A stretch of 64,000 bases of DNA from Nitrospirota bacterium (GCA_002737345.1 NSIK01000010.1:222906-286905); one strand, 5' to 3'. Counted from the stretch's first letter, positions 43,405 to 52,966 are shown. Translations and numbers: made by a program. Notes: generated by a model from the letters alone, not told the origin.

Positions 43405-43509
43405 AGTGGGGCCAGGTGATCCTGCGGCACCCAGAACTGACCGCTTACCGTTGCTTCCTTCCGGACCTGGCGGGGTTCACAGGGTTCTGTTGCACAGGGC
43501 CCAGCCCCG
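43405..43509 (-). ncRNA. ffs: signal recognition particle RNA (4.5S-type small SRP RNA)
   Basis: The minus strand contains the universally conserved apical domain of bacterial SRP RNA, CAGGTCCGGAAGGAAGCA followed by ACGGTAAGCGG. The flanking arms pair (GGGGCTGGGCCCTGTGC region with the CACCTGGCCCC region), giving a single hairpin of about 105 bases. It sits just upstream of dnaX on the same strand. The ends are approximate. Confidence 0.93.
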
Positions 43510-43512
43510 TAT

Positions 43513-43577
43513 CCAAAGTCAAAAGTAGAAGGTGTGCAGGACGGAAACTTCCGTCTTTTAACTTTTTACTTTTGCCG
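43513..43577. repeat. inverted A/T-rich element with hairpin between SRP RNA and tRNA-Ser
   Basis: CAAAAGTA and TACTTTTG are exact inverse copies that flank a GACGGA-AACT-TCCGTC hairpin followed by TTTTAACTTTTT. Read on the plus strand it resembles a terminator, but both flanking RNA genes are on the minus strand. Confidence 0.35.
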
Positions 43578-43587
43578 TATCTTGTTT

Positions 43588-43677
43588 TGGCGGAGAGGGT
43601 GGGATTTGAACCCACGGTCCCATTGCTGGGACGCATGCTTTCCAAGCATGTCGATTCGACCACTCTCGCACCTCTCC
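43588..43677 (-). tRNA. tRNA-Ser (GGA)
   Basis: On the minus strand from 43677: acceptor GGAGAGG pairs near CCTCTCC, anticodon arm CATGCTTGGAAAGCATG with anticodon GGA, a long variable arm (GTCCCAGCAATGGGAC), T-arm GGGTTCAAATCCC, and CCA encoded at 43588-43590. Confidence 0.97.
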
Positions 43678-43965
43678 ACATCGATTTTTGGAAGGGGCAT
43701 CTTAGCACGTGGTCTGGTGAGCGGCAAGGTGACAACCAGCGTGAATCGCTATGCCATTGCCCCTCCCCGGTTTCCGTACTGTACTGCGAGGAGTTCACAG
43801 GGAGCCATGAGAGTCTCCTGACATTTTGCGGCAAAGAGCAACTATCGAGAACCATAGATGAGATCGAGAACGTCAGGGCATTGGCGCTGTTGAGTGTGCT
43901 GTCTCCACGCCGGCTCTCGACCGGCCCGGAGCGCGCGCGCCTGATCAGGGACAAAAGATCATTGA

Positions 43966-45036
43966 TTAACTGAACTGATCCCACGTATCGCATTGTTTGA
44001 TCGACCAGAACACCGCTTCTTTGAGTTTTTTCAATGGTATGTTTTCCGGGTCGTGCAGGGCTTGGAGTTTCTTGTCGAGGTCGTAGAGGGGCTGAATCGA
44101 TCGTTTGTCCGGAATTTTCCCCAAGGCCCAGGCCACTTCCGTGAGCACGAACCAGTCGGTTTTCGGATCTTTCAGCTTGGCCAGGAGCGGCAATACGACC
44201 GAGGCATCTCCGTGGAGTCCGCCGAGTTGGCCTAGCCCTTTGGCTGCGGCTGTTTGTACCTCGAGATCCTGGGACGTCGTCATAATCTCAATCAGTAGCG
44301 GAATGCCTTCTCGCCCGAGATTGCCCATCGCAGACAAGGCCTGTTTCGCTAAGTCTCTATCTTGGAGCGCTTGTTTCAGCCTCGGTAGGGCTTCATCTGC
44401 CTGCATTTCGCCAAGCAACGAAAAGATTTTGACTTTGCGAGCCTGGGTGGTGTCGGCAGAATCGAGCAGCGTCAATAGCCGCTCCGGCTGGCCCCACTCC
44501 GCCGTCAACAGCAGCGGAAACTCGTATTTCTCCAGTTCCTCTTGTAGTTTTCCGATCGCATAGGCTCCTGGCTCGCCGGCCTTCGTGGCTTGGGCTGCCA
44601 CGACCGCATCGTCGAAGCCGGTGCGCACCTCCCGCTGCCATCTCACTTTTAGTTCCCCGAGGAGATAGGTCATCTGACAGGCAGGCCCTTTCCAGAGGCG
44701 CGACGGAGCATCGGGCAGATCTGCATCCCCGCCGGCCGCAGTGGTCCCTTCCCAGGTCTTCCGCTGTTCGCATTTCACCTTGAAGACTGCGTCGTGAGGC
44801 TTCGCGCGATCCTGAACCATTGTATAGCCCAACTCGCCTAGCCTCCGTGAGGCGAGGTCGGCAATTGGTCCTGCCTCAATGGCTCCTTTATCGGTTAGGG
44901 CCATGGCATCGACTAGAACCGTCTGGACTTTGGCGAGTTGCGCCTTCTGCTCGATCGTAAAATAATCGCGATAGGCCCAGGAAGGAGTCGGTAGCAAGAC
45001 CAGCAGGTAGGCTATAGGAAGGAGAACCGCTCGCAT
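43966..45036 (-). CDS. exported HEAT-repeat protein
   Basis: Protein of 356 residues with a signal peptide (LLPIAYLLVLLPTPSWA). The N-terminal 170 residues form a domain I do not recognise, with four cysteines in the export-facing part (VKCEQRKTWEG, GPACQMTYLL and C-terminal QCDTWDQ). From about residue 190 it has HEAT-like helical repeats (LKQALQDRDLAKQALSAMGN, LGREGIPLLIEIMTTSQDLE, AAKGLGQLGGLHGDAS). It is probably periplasmic. AAGGAGGTGCACG precedes the ATG. The partner is unknown. Confidence 0.8.
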   Translation of the reverse strand: MRAVLLPIAYLLVLLPTPSWAYRDYFTIEQKAQLAKVQTVLVDAMALTDKGAIEAGPIADLASRRLGELGYTMVQDRAKPHDAVFKVKCEQRKTWEGTTAAGGDADLPDAPSRLWKGPACQMTYLLGELKVRWQREVRTGFDDAVVAAQATKAGEPGAYAIGKLQEELEKYEFPLLLTAEWGQPERLLTLLDSADTTQARKVKIFSLLGEMQADEALPRLKQALQDRDLAKQALSAMGNLGREGIPLLIEIMTTSQDLEVQTAAAKGLGQLGGLHGDASVVLPLLAKLKDPKTDWFVLTEVAWALGKIPDKRSIQPLYDLDKKLQALHDPENIPLKKLKEAVFWSIKQCDTWDQFS

Positions 45037-45458
45037 CGTGCACCTCCTTACTGAACAGGGATTCAGGGGAAGACATTGAATGTGCGGAGGAGAGGGAGTC
45101 TTGTGCTATCCCCCGCTCGTTCCACGATCCCCGCCCTCACCTCGTGTCACTGTGTCACGCATACCGGGCTTGAGGCGATGGAGCAACCTCGTCGGCATTA
45201 TACTCCCTATAAGATGAGGGTACTACCAAGCACTGACTTGCGAGAGGAGTCGTGCGTAGTTGGCCTATGGGGTTCAGTAGAAAGCCTGCAAAGTTCAGCT
45301 GTTCTCCGCGCCGGGGCTGACTACGTACCATGCGGCCTCTCCCCCAGGAGTATGGGTTGACAGTAGGAGGCATCCAACGGTACAAAAGACCAACGCTATT
45401 GAGTTATTTCGCTTATTTGCTCATCATGCTGGAGGCGACTTCAGCATATCCCACCCAT
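45037..45458. other. 422-base intergenic stretch before tRNA-Leu(UAG)
   Basis: I find no supported gene. Short frames here lack initiation signals, and a minus-strand frame crossing the tRNA (45413-45754) is the familiar false translation of a tRNA-Leu gene. No clear terminator is seen. Confidence 0.5.
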
Positions 45459-45541
45459 GCGAGCGTGGCGAAACTGGCAGACGCGCGAGACTTAGGATCT
45501 CGTGGGTAACCGTGGGGGTTCAAGTCCCTCCGCTCGCACCA
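45459..45541 (+). tRNA. tRNA-Leu (TAG)
   Basis: Acceptor GCGAGCG pairs with CGCTCGC, D-arm with GGCAGACGCG, anticodon arm CGAGACTTAGGATCTCG with anticodon TAG, T-arm GGGTTCAAGTCCC, and CCA encoded at 45539-45541. Confidence 0.96.
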
Positions 45542-45611
45542 AACCACGGACGGCTGCGACGGCGCAGTGTCACCTGGTAGGCTTCTTACAAGATAAAGGG
45601 TAGTACCAGCT

Positions 45612-46922
45612 ATGAAAATGGAAGTGATTGAATTAGGACCGATGAAACGCGCCCTCAAGATCGAGGTGCCAGCCGACGAGGTCACGCAACGGTTTGCCCG
45701 TGCGTACGTGGAGTTGAACCGCCAGGTCAACATCCCGGGGTTTCGCCCGGGCAAGGCGCCCCAGGCCTTGCTGGAAAAACGCTATTCCAAATCCGTGGAA
45801 GAAGACGTGATCCGGAACCTCGTGCCGGACTATTACGATAAGGCCGTTCGCCAAGCGGGGATTGTGCCGGTTCTCGTCGAAATTCCTCCGCTGGAACGAG
45901 TCAAGATCAAGAAGGACGAGCCCTTCACCTTTACCGCGACTGTCGAGATCAAGCCGACCATCGAGTTGCGGGACTATAAGGCGCCGAGCCCTATCTCGCT
46001 CAAGCCTGACAAGCGCACCGTGACCGAGGAGCAGCTGGCTCGTGGGCTTGAAGTATTGCGCGAGCAGCAAGCTCGTTTGGAAGCGGCTCCGGCCGGTCAC
46101 GTCATCGCGGAGGGGGACTATATCGTGCTGGACGTGCAGGGCACCCTCGACGGGGCGCCGCTGGATGGCACGAAGAAGGAAGGGCAGCTCCATAAGGTCG
46201 GATCGAACGTGTCCGTACTGGGCGTGGAGATCGATTCGCAGGTCATGGGCAAGAAAGAAGGCGACGTCGTCCAGATTGCCCAGCCCTATCCTGCCAGCCA
46301 TCCCGATCCTCGTGTCGCAGGGAAAACGGTGGTGTTCAACGTGACGTTGAAGGCCGTCAAAGAGAAGAAGCTGCCGGTGCTAGACGACGAGTTCGCCAAA
46401 GACTGCGGCCCCTACACATCGCTCCAGGAAATCAAAGATAAGTTGCAGGGCGGGATGGAGCAGGCCCTGAAGCGAGAGATCGAAGATACCTACAAGGATA
46501 CGATCATCAAGCGGCTGGCGGAGACCCACCACTTCGATCTTCCGGAAACCCTGGTAGAGCGCGAGCTGGAAGCCATCATTCGCCAGCACGTGCAGCAACA
46601 GCAACAGAAGAGCGGCAGCGAGGATGCGTTGAGCATGGAAGCGCTCACGGCGCTTCGTCAGGAGCATCGCGACGAGGCCGCGCGCCGGGTGAAGCTCGGC
46701 CTTGTCTTGGAAGCGATTGCCGAGAAAGAAGGGCTGACGGTCACGCAGGATGACCTGAACGCCGAAGTCATGCGGTTGGCGTCGGAGCTCAAGATGCCGG
46801 CGGCCGATCTCGTGAAGATGATTAAGTCGGGCGGGCAGGATTCCATCGATGAATTGCGCGCCAGGATTCTGGCGGACAAGGCTTTGGATTTTGTGTATCG
46901 CAATGCGGTGATTCAGGGATAA
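45612..46922 (+). CDS. tig: trigger factor
   Basis: Ribosome-bound chaperone and prolyl isomerase of 436 residues. The N-terminal ribosome-binding part contains the signature region [11 protein letters not shown] (about residues 40-50). The PPIase-like domain follows around 150-240 ([39 protein letters not shown]). The rest is the helical chaperone body. It leads the conserved tig-clpP-clpX cluster for folding and turnover of new proteins. Confidence 0.96.
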   Translation: MKMEVIELGPMKRALKIEVPADEVTQRFARAYVELNRQVNIPGFRPGKAPQALLEKRYSKSVEEDVIRNLVPDYYDKAVRQAGIVPVLVEIPPLERVKIKKDEPFTFTATVEIKPTIELRDYKAPSPISLKPDKRTVTEEQLARGLEVLREQQARLEAAPAGHVIAEGDYIVLDVQGTLDGAPLDGTKKEGQLHKVGSNVSVLGVEIDSQVMGKKEGDVVQIAQPYPASHPDPRVAGKTVVFNVTLKAVKEKKLPVLDDEFAKDCGPYTSLQEIKDKLQGGMEQALKREIEDTYKDTIIKRLAETHHFDLPETLVERELEAIIRQHVQQQQQKSGSEDALSMEALTALRQEHRDEAARRVKLGLVLEAIAEKEGLTVTQDDLNAEVMRLASELKMPAADLVKMIKSGGQDSIDELRARILADKALDFVYRNAVIQG

Positions 46923-46990
46923 GAAGCGACCGGTGCCGGTCCTCCGGCACCTTAGCGTCAACAGGCTGTAAGCGGAAAGGAACGACGTGC

Positions 46991-47626
46991 ATGCTGGTTC
47001 CCATTGTTATTGAAACGACGAACCGAGGCGAACGAGCCTACGATATCTATTCCCGGCTCCTCAAAGACCGGATCATTTTCTTGGGTGCGCCAATCGACGA
47101 CGTGTTCGCCAACCTGATTATTGCCCAGCTGTTGTTCCTCGAAGCGGAAGATCCCGAGAAAGACATCAATCTCTACGTCAACTCGCCAGGAGGAAGCGTC
47201 ACGGCAGGTTTGGGCATTTACGACACGATGCAATATGTGAAGCCCCCGATCAACACCATCTGTCTGGGCCAAGCCGCCAGCATGGGAGCGTTCTTGCTCA
47301 CCGCCGGCACCAAGGGCAAGCGATTCGCCTTGCCGAATGCCAGGGTCATGATCCACCAGCCCATGGGTGGGTTTTCCGGGCAGGCCACGGAAATCGACAT
47401 TCATGCCAGAGAGATTTTGAAAATCCGCGAGCGGCTCAATGAGATCATGGCTAAGCACACGGGCCAGCCGTTGGAGAAGATCGCTCAGGATACGGAACGG
47501 GACTATTTCCTGTCGGCGGAAGAGGCCAAGCAGTATGGGCTCATCGACGAAGTCATCACGAGGCCTCCGAAGCTCCTCAAGGCTGTCAGTGGCGATGCAG
47601 GGAAAGACGCGGCGAAGGACAAGTAG
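46991..47626 (+). CDS. clpP: ATP-dependent Clp protease proteolytic subunit
   Basis: Serine peptidase of 211 residues forming the ClpP barrel. Catalytic Ser in [11 protein letters not shown], His in VMIHQPMGG, Asp in [11 protein letters not shown]. The N-terminus starts with [20 protein letters not shown], the usual pro-region. It lies 68 bases after tig; clpX begins 11 bases after its stop. Confidence 0.97.
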   Translation: MLVPIVIETTNRGERAYDIYSRLLKDRIIFLGAPIDDVFANLIIAQLLFLEAEDPEKDINLYVNSPGGSVTAGLGIYDTMQYVKPPINTICLGQAASMGAFLLTAGTKGKRFALPNARVMIHQPMGGFSGQATEIDIHAREILKIRERLNEIMAKHTGQPLEKIAQDTERDYFLSAEEAKQYGLIDEVITRPPKLLKAVSGDAGKDAAKDK

Positions 47627-47637
47627 CAGGGGGACGG

Positions 47638-48894
47638 ATGGCTAAGCCGGATAAAATGGATCGACACCTTCGTTGTTCATTCTGCGGAAAGAACCGCGAC
47701 GAAGTCCGCAAATTGATTGCCGGGCCTACGGTCTACATCTGTGACGAATGCGTCAACCTCTGCAACGACATCATTGTCGAGGATTGGGAAGAAGCCAAAG
47801 AGGAGATTTCATCGAAGCTCAAAAAGCCGGTGGAGATCAAGCACCACCTGGATCAATACGTCGTGGGGCAGGAGCGGGCCAAGCGAATCCTTGCGGTGGC
47901 CGTGCATAACCACTACAAGCGGATCTCGTCCAAGGACAAGGATACGGATGAGGTGCAGCTCCAGAAGGGCAACATCCTCATGTTGGGGCCGACGGGCACA
48001 GGCAAGACGTTGCTGGCGCAGACCCTGGCGAAGTATCTGGATGTTCCATTCACGCTGGCCGATGCCACTACGCTGACCGAAGCGGGGTATGTCGGCGAAG
48101 ATGTGGAAAACATCATCCTGAAGCTTCTGCAAGCCGCGGACTACGATGTCGAGCGGGCGGAGCGGGGCATCGTCTATATTGATGAAATCGACAAGATCAG
48201 CCGCAAGAGCGACAGCCCCTCCATCACGCGCGACGTGTCTGGTGAAGGGGTGCAACAGGCACTGCTCAAGCTCATCGAGGGCACCGTTGCCAACGTGCCG
48301 CCTCAGGGCGGGCGCAAACATCCGCATCAGGAATTTATCCAGGTTAACACGAGCAACATTCTGTTCATCTGCGGCGGCGCGTTCGTCGGGCTCGAGCAGA
48401 CTATCGAACAGCGGCTGAACTGCAAGTCGATGGGATTCGGCGCCGAAGTTCGCGGGAAGAGCGAAATCAAGTTGGGCGAACTATTCGCGAAGGTTCAACC
48501 GGAAGACTTACTTAAGTACGGGTTGATTCCGGAATTCGTCGGGCGGCTGCCGGTTGTGGCCACGTTGGATGAGCTGGATGAGCGAGCGCTTATTCGTATT
48601 TTGACCGAACCGAAAAACGCCCTGACCAAGCAGTATGAGAAGCTCTTCTCGTTCGAAAAAGTGAAGCTGAAGTTTACGGAAGGGGCGTTGGGGGCGATCG
48701 CGCGGAAGGCCTTTATCCAGAAAACAGGCGCCCGGGGCCTGCGTGCGATCCTGGAAGATGTGATGCTGGACGTGATGTACGACGCCCCGTCGCAAAAGCT
48801 GCTTCAGGAAGTCCTCATTACGGAGGATGCCATCCTTGGGAAGCATCCTCCTGTTCGGATCTTCGAGCAGGACAAGGATGCAAAAACGGCATAA
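47638..48894 (+). CDS. clpX: ATP-dependent Clp protease ATPase subunit ClpX
   Basis: AAA+ unfoldase of 418 residues that feeds substrates to ClpP. N-terminal C4 zinc-binding domain ([11 protein letters not shown]...CDECVNLC, residues about 13-42), Walker A GPTGTGKT, Walker [10 protein letters not shown] and sensor 2 [27 protein letters not shown] precedes the ATG. It ends the tig-clpP-clpX unit. Confidence 0.97.
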   Translation: MAKPDKMDRHLRCSFCGKNRDEVRKLIAGPTVYICDECVNLCNDIIVEDWEEAKEEISSKLKKPVEIKHHLDQYVVGQERAKRILAVAVHNHYKRISSKDKDTDEVQLQKGNILMLGPTGTGKTLLAQTLAKYLDVPFTLADATTLTEAGYVGEDVENIILKLLQAADYDVERAERGIVYIDEIDKISRKSDSPSITRDVSGEGVQQALLKLIEGTVANVPPQGGRKHPHQEFIQVNTSNILFICGGAFVGLEQTIEQRLNCKSMGFGAEVRGKSEIKLGELFAKVQPEDLLKYGLIPEFVGRLPVVATLDELDERALIRILTEPKNALTKQYEKLFSFEKVKLKFTEGALGAIARKAFIQKTGARGLRAILEDVMLDVMYDAPSQKLLQEVLITEDAILGKHPPVRIFEQDKDAKTA

Positions 48895-48945
48895 GCCGTT
48901 ATAAGCAAATCATTTTTAGTTAGCGATTCCGTCTTCTTTCATTTC

Positions 48946-49749
48946 CTAAGGCCCTTCTGTTGCCCAGCGCCGCACCTCACGGTTTGCATCCTTCGCGCCC
49001 GCTGCTTCAAGCGCGGCCTTCGTCTCGAAATCGCTGAATGTTCTCAGGCGATAGGCTGCTTCTGCCCGCACCCTAGGCGAGGGGTCTTGCGCTAAATATT
49101 CTCTGAGCCAAGGGGCGACAGAGCTTCCTCCCCATTCCCCTACCGCTGCCACAATTCCCTGCCGGACCGCTGCATCGGGATCATGGCCTGCGGCGATGAG
49201 CTGAGGAATCAATTGACTTGAGTCGACTTGGATCAGGGCTTGCGCCGCGGCTTTCTTGATGTTGGGGTCCGAAGATTGCAGTAAGGCGACGATCGGTTGC
49301 AACAATTGGGAGCGCGGTTCGATTTCACCGATTGCCACAACCGCGGCCTGGCGGACCGATTCGACGGGATCCTTCAGCGCGTCCGCCAATAGGCGCACGA
49401 CCGCTTCTGTGGCTGTTGGCTTCAAGCGTCCCAGCGCGGTGATCGCTGCCTCGCGAACGAGAGCGGACGGGTCGCGGGAGAGGGGAAGGATGGACTCGGT
49501 GGCTTGCGGGTCGCCGATTTTTCCGAGGGATTCCACTGCCGTTCGCCGCATCTCTGGCCGCACATCCTGGAGCAGGTTCACTAACAGCGAGAGCGCCTGC
49601 GCTTTGGATGAAGGGGGAGAGTCCTGGAGACAGCCGGGGAGGGAGAGGCTTAGTGCAAGGGCAACCCATCCGATGGTGTGAGAGGCGGTAGCGCGGCGGA
49701 ACAGGGACCAGGCATTGGCCAGGCCGATGGAGCCATTTTCCCAGCTCAC
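48946..49749 (-). CDS. HEAT-repeat lipoprotein
   Basis: Protein of 267 residues starting at GTG 49749, overlapping the tatA-like stop by four bases. A hydrophobic segment ends in a lipobox-like SLSLPGC near residue 40. The rest is a run of PBS-lyase-type HEAT repeats (DVRPEMRRTAVESLGKIGDP, PSALVREAAITALGRLKPTA, PVESVRQAAVVAIGEIEP, PNIKKAAAQALIQVD, PDAAVRQGIVAAVGEWG, PSPRVRAEAAYRLRTF). Coupling to the Tat gene suggests an envelope role, which is an inference. Confidence 0.82.
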   Translation of the reverse strand: MSWENGSIGLANAWSLFRRATASHTIGWVALALSLSLPGCLQDSPPSSKAQALSLLVNLLQDVRPEMRRTAVESLGKIGDPQATESILPLSRDPSALVREAAITALGRLKPTATEAVVRLLADALKDPVESVRQAAVVAIGEIEPRSQLLQPIVALLQSSDPNIKKAAAQALIQVDSSQLIPQLIAAGHDPDAAVRQGIVAAVGEWGGSSVAPWLREYLAQDPSPRVRAEAAYRLRTFSDFETKAALEAAGAKDANREVRRWATEGP

Positions 49750-50549
49750 GTTTGCTTCGAAGGCTCCTCATGCAGGGCGGGTAGTTCTTTGGCTGCTTCG
49801 AGGGATTGCTGGAACTCTTTCTGTGCTGAATCCATTTCAGCTTGGATCGTGCGCATCTCAGGATCGACCGAATTGCGAACATCGGCGACGGCTTGTTTGA
49901 ATGTCCGTAAGGCATCGCCCAGTCCCTCGCCCAAGCTCTGCATATCTTGAGGGGAGACGCCGGTTGGCTGCGCGGCCTTCGCCTTCATCGCCGCCTGCTG
50001 TGCCTGTACGCGGACCACGGCATCCTTATTCACGATGGCGGAGGGACGATTGGCTACCGGTTTGGCCTGGGCGCCTGGAGGCAGGGGCGGGTACTGCGCC
50101 TTCATCATCGGTGAGGGAGCCGCCGCCCGCTCTTCCATCGTGGGAGGCCTCTGGCCCTGTGCCGCTGCCGGGGCTGCAGTGGGTGTTGCCGTGCGAACTG
50201 GCTGCGGCGGAGCCGCCATGTTGTACATCAAGGCGGCGGTGGTTCCAGGGGTCAGTTCTGGGCCTGGCGTATAAGGAGCGGTGGGTTTCAGCGAGGCGGG
50301 CGCCTGGCCCTGCTGCGGTACCGTTATGGCTGGCGCAGCCTGGACTGCCGCTTGGACTTGCATGGGAGCCGGTTCAGTTGCTTCTGGTTGCACGACCTCC
50401 GGCGCGGGGATTTCATTGACTTCTTTTTTAAATCCTCTGAGCGCCTTACCGACCCCTTCACCGATTTGTGGGAGCTTGCCTGCCCCGAAAATGATGAGGA
50501 CGATGACCAGAATAATGATGAGCTCTGAGATCCCCATGGTACCAAACAT
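49746..50549 (-). CDS. TatA/TatB-family translocase subunit with a duplicated amphipathic helix
   Basis: Twin-arginine translocase subunit of 267 residues; typical TatA has about 90 and TatB about 170. Residues 5-22 form the single membrane segment (MGISELIIILVIVLIIFGAG) and 25-45 the amphipathic helix (LPQIGEGVGKALRGFKKEV). A Pro/Ala/Gln-rich linker of about 150 residues follows. A second amphipathic-helix copy then appears at 206-221 (LGEGLGDALRTFKQAV; 10 of 16 positions equal to 29-44) and runs into a TatB-like charged helix. AAAGGAA precedes the ATG. No tatC is seen nearby. It could serve export of Tat proteins such as NxrA. TatA or TatB identity is open. Confidence 0.85.
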   Translation of the reverse strand: MFGTMGISELIIILVIVLIIFGAGKLPQIGEGVGKALRGFKKEVNEIPAPEVVQPEATEPAPMQVQAAVQAAPAITVPQQGQAPASLKPTAPYTPGPELTPGTTAALMYNMAAPPQPVRTATPTAAPAAAQGQRPPTMEERAAAPSPMMKAQYPPLPPGAQAKPVANRPSAIVNKDAVVRVQAQQAAMKAKAAQPTGVSPQDMQSLGEGLGDALRTFKQAVADVRNSVDPEMRTIQAEMDSAQKEFQQSLEAAKELPALHEEPSKQT

Positions 50550-50657
50550 GGCGTCGTTCCTTTGTTTAGTTCGATAAGTCGAATGTGGGACTGCTGTTTT
50601 AAGAGCCGAATCAACTGTATAGGCCAGCAGGAGGCACTGTCAAGGAATGGCCAGGGG

Positions 50658-51854
50658 TTAGAAAATGGAGACGATTTCGCTTTGCAATGGCAACCCAAAG
50701 ACCAGAGCTTCCCGGTCCGCGAGGTACACATCCAGTTCGCTTCTAATCCCGAACTCGCCAGGCAAGTAGATCCCAGGCTCAATCGAAAAACAGGTTCTCG
50801 GCATTAGACGGCGGGTATCCTGGGTCTCCAGACTGTCAATGTTGGCGCCGTTGCCATGGACCTCTTCGCCGATCGAATGGCCCGTGCGATGGACGAATTG
50901 GTCGCCATAACCTCCCTGTTGGATGATCTGCCTGCAGGCCTGGTCGACTTCCCAGCCGAAGGGGCGGCGGCCTGCCGCTGTTTCTGCTTTGGCAAAGTTC
51001 AGGGCTGCGTCCCGGCCTTGCCGGACCAAGTCAAAGATCGCGCGATGTTTCACCGGCACAGTTTGCCCGACATAGCCGGTCCAGGTGATATCTGCGTAGA
51101 CAGCACTGGCCTCCGCTTGTTTGGCCCAGAGATCGATCAAGAGCAATGAGTCGCGGGTCACGTCGGCCGATCCGGCCTTCGTCGGGCCATAATGCGGGTC
51201 GGCGCTATGGGCATTGATGGCGGCGATCGGCGCACTCGACGTGGTCATGCCGGCATCGCCGATACGAGCCAGAATAAACTGTTGTACATCATATTCGGTG
51301 AGACTTCGGGCGTGCGAGATGGCTTTATGCACATGGCTGAACGTTTCGTCGACGATGCGCCGGAGCGCTGCCGCGGCAAACTGGTGCGACTCGAGCTGCC
51401 GGTCTGTCCAGCGCGCCTCAAATATCTGAATCAGATCCGCAGAACTGACCACCTCGGCGCCGTAGCTTCTGATCAACTCGATTGTGCCGGCATCCACGCG
51501 CGATACATAGGGGACCGCGTTCAATGGAGAATATTGCATGGCGACGCGGGGGCTGCCGGTCAACAGGCGGGCCAGGATTTGCCGCTGCTGTTCCCACGAC
51601 ACGTAGCAGTCGGCCTGTCCTGGCAATGGATCCAGTATATGGGGCTCGATGCGGTGCAGTAATTTAACTGGAGTTCCCTGCGCCGGAATCCAGTAGTACC
51701 AGCGTCTGGTTACATGGAGCGTCGGGTCGAGCTGAAGGATGCGATAGGCAAGGGGGTCGCTCCCGCGAAAATCGTAGAAGAGCCAGCCGTCGATGCCGGT
51801 CTCGCAAAGGGCCTGCTGAATTTCGTTCACGCGCTGGTGGAGGGCTGTAATCAT
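50658..51854 (-). CDS. M24-family Xaa-Pro aminopeptidase-like protein
   Basis: Protein of 398 residues with a creatinase-like N-terminal domain and a pita-bread C-terminal domain. Blocks: LLLIDLWAKQAEASAVYADITWTGYVG (first metal Asp ligands), HRTGHSIGEEVHGNGANID (His ligand) and CFSIEPGIYLPGEFGIRSELD (Glu ligands). It is likely a dinuclear-metal peptidase removing N-terminal residues before proline; some paralogues have lost activity. ATG 51854 lies 7 bases after a -10 hexamer. Confidence 0.88.
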   Translation of the reverse strand: MITALHQRVNEIQQALCETGIDGWLFYDFRGSDPLAYRILQLDPTLHVTRRWYYWIPAQGTPVKLLHRIEPHILDPLPGQADCYVSWEQQRQILARLLTGSPRVAMQYSPLNAVPYVSRVDAGTIELIRSYGAEVVSSADLIQIFEARWTDRQLESHQFAAAALRRIVDETFSHVHKAISHARSLTEYDVQQFILARIGDAGMTTSSAPIAAINAHSADPHYGPTKAGSADVTRDSLLLIDLWAKQAEASAVYADITWTGYVGQTVPVKHRAIFDLVRQGRDAALNFAKAETAAGRRPFGWEVDQACRQIIQQGGYGDQFVHRTGHSIGEEVHGNGANIDSLETQDTRRLMPRTCFSIEPGIYLPGEFGIRSELDVYLADREALVFGLPLQSEIVSIF

Positions 51855-51861
51855 CGTGGGT

Positions 51862-51890
51862 ATCTTATCGTCGCGCTACCAAGCCGTCAA
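51862..51890 (-). promoter_or_regulatory. promoter for a predicted leaderless mRNA (M24 peptidase gene)
   Basis: On the minus strand TTGACG (51890-51885), a 17-base spacer and TAAGAT (51867-51862) end 7 bases before ATG 51854. Confidence 0.55.
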
Positions 51891-51917
51891 TGAGACGAAA
51901 GGTGAGACCGGCGGTCG

Positions 51918-51926
51918 TGCTACAAT
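51918..51926 (+). promoter_or_regulatory. extended -10 element for the gene at 51933
   Basis: TGCTACAAT is an extended -10 element ending 6 bases before ATG 51933. No -35 match is seen at the usual distance. Confidence 0.4.
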
Positions 51927-51932
51927 GCGCGC

Positions 51933-52397
51933 ATGGCAGCCGAGCATGCACCAGAGCCTTCTCAGTTCCGGGTGACCCTGTTCGTCGGACCGCAGCCGGT
52001 GGAGGGAACGCCGGAGCTTTTTTCCTGCGTGTTCAACGTCAAGAAGCGGAGCTGGAAGGGCGGGATCCAGGTTGCCGTCCACATGAGGCAGAGCCAGATC
52101 GATCGGCTTAGCGCCGACATGGATTTCCCCGGCTGGTTGGCCCGGGCCTTCAATGATCTCTCAGTGGAAGATCGTGCATCGTGCCAGGAACGAGCCGGCG
52201 AGTTCTTTGTCCAGGCGGCCTGCTGGTGCAAGCTAGATCTCTTGTTGCAATCTGGCATTACGCAAGAGAACCAATGTCTCGCGGAGGACCGCTGGGCCGC
52301 CGAAGTTGGAGAGGCGGTTATCCAGCGGAAGAGTTTCATGATATCGTACATTGCCGCTGAGCTGGACTTTGTCCCGGGAGAGACGGATGTCTCGTAG
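51933..52397 (+). CDS. hypothetical protein
   Basis: Cytoplasmic protein of 154 residues, divergent from the M24 peptidase. The N-terminal half is strand-rich (FRVTLFVGPQPVEGTPELF, SCVFNVKKRSWKGGIQVAVHM). The second half is helical with Cys residues (QAACWCKLDLLLQ). No family is recognised. ATG 51933 follows a TACAAT hexamer by 6 bases, the same arrangement as several other genes here. Confidence 0.65.
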   Translation: MAAEHAPEPSQFRVTLFVGPQPVEGTPELFSCVFNVKKRSWKGGIQVAVHMRQSQIDRLSADMDFPGWLARAFNDLSVEDRASCQERAGEFFVQAACWCKLDLLLQSGITQENQCLAEDRWAAEVGEAVIQRKSFMISYIAAELDFVPGETDVS

Positions 52398-52537
52398 CCA
52401 ACGTGTGCACTCTGCCATGCAGGGGGTTTGCAATCGGAGTCGAATTTGCTATAACCCCACTACCTTGCAATGTGGGTGAGCGTCCTGGGGTCAACCACCC
52501 CCGCTCAGCTTATTTTGTCGAAAAAGGAGGATTACCC

Positions 52538-52963
52538 GTGAATACATATGCATCATCTGCTCGTTTCTGCGCGGCTTCCGGTTGCAAGCTGGTCGCAGCA
52601 TTCATGATTCTGGCGTTGTGCACCGTCACGATGGCCCCATCGGCTTGGAGCCAGGACAGCACCGCGGTCTCTTCGAGCGGGGCCAACGATGGGGGAAACC
52701 CATCGAGCGCGGGCCTACAAGCTGTAGCCTTTCTCACTAACGTTGTGTATTTTCCGGTGAAAGCGGTATTCGCCATTAGCGGAGGCATTGTCGGGGGACT
52801 GACTTATGTGTTTTCAGGCGGGAGCGACCAAGCGGCTAAGAGCGTTTGGATTACGAGCCTCTACGGCACCTACCTCCTTACGCCGGACCATCTCCAGGGC
52901 AATCGGCCTGTGCGGTTCCTGGGGGTTGCGGATGCGAATAGTGGGTTGGAACCAGTCCGCTAG
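52538..52963 (+). CDS. exported hypothetical protein
   Basis: Protein of 141 residues from GTG 52538, seven bases after AAAAAGGAGG. The signal peptide is long (about 36 residues, ending APSAWSQ). The mature protein has a central hydrophobic Gly-rich stretch (VVYFPVKAVFAISGGIVGGL) and a polar end (YLLTPDHLQGNRPVRFLG). It is probably envelope-associated. peptidase C26 begins 3 bases after its stop, so they share a transcript. Confidence 0.72.
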   Translation: MNTYASSARFCAASGCKLVAAFMILALCTVTMAPSAWSQDSTAVSSSGANDGGNPSSAGLQAVAFLTNVVYFPVKAVFAISGGIVGGLTYVFSGGSDQAAKSVWITSLYGTYLLTPDHLQGNRPVRFLGVADANSGLEPVR

Positions 52964-52966
52964 CCG

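Noticed and set aside
43534-43821. ORF reading GWDLNPRSHCWDACFPSMS
   Set aside because: False translation across tRNA-Ser(GGA).
45413-45754. ORF reading RRDLNPHGYPRDPKSRASAS
   Set aside because: This is the well-known false translation of a tRNA-Leu gene; the tRNA cloverleaf is complete.
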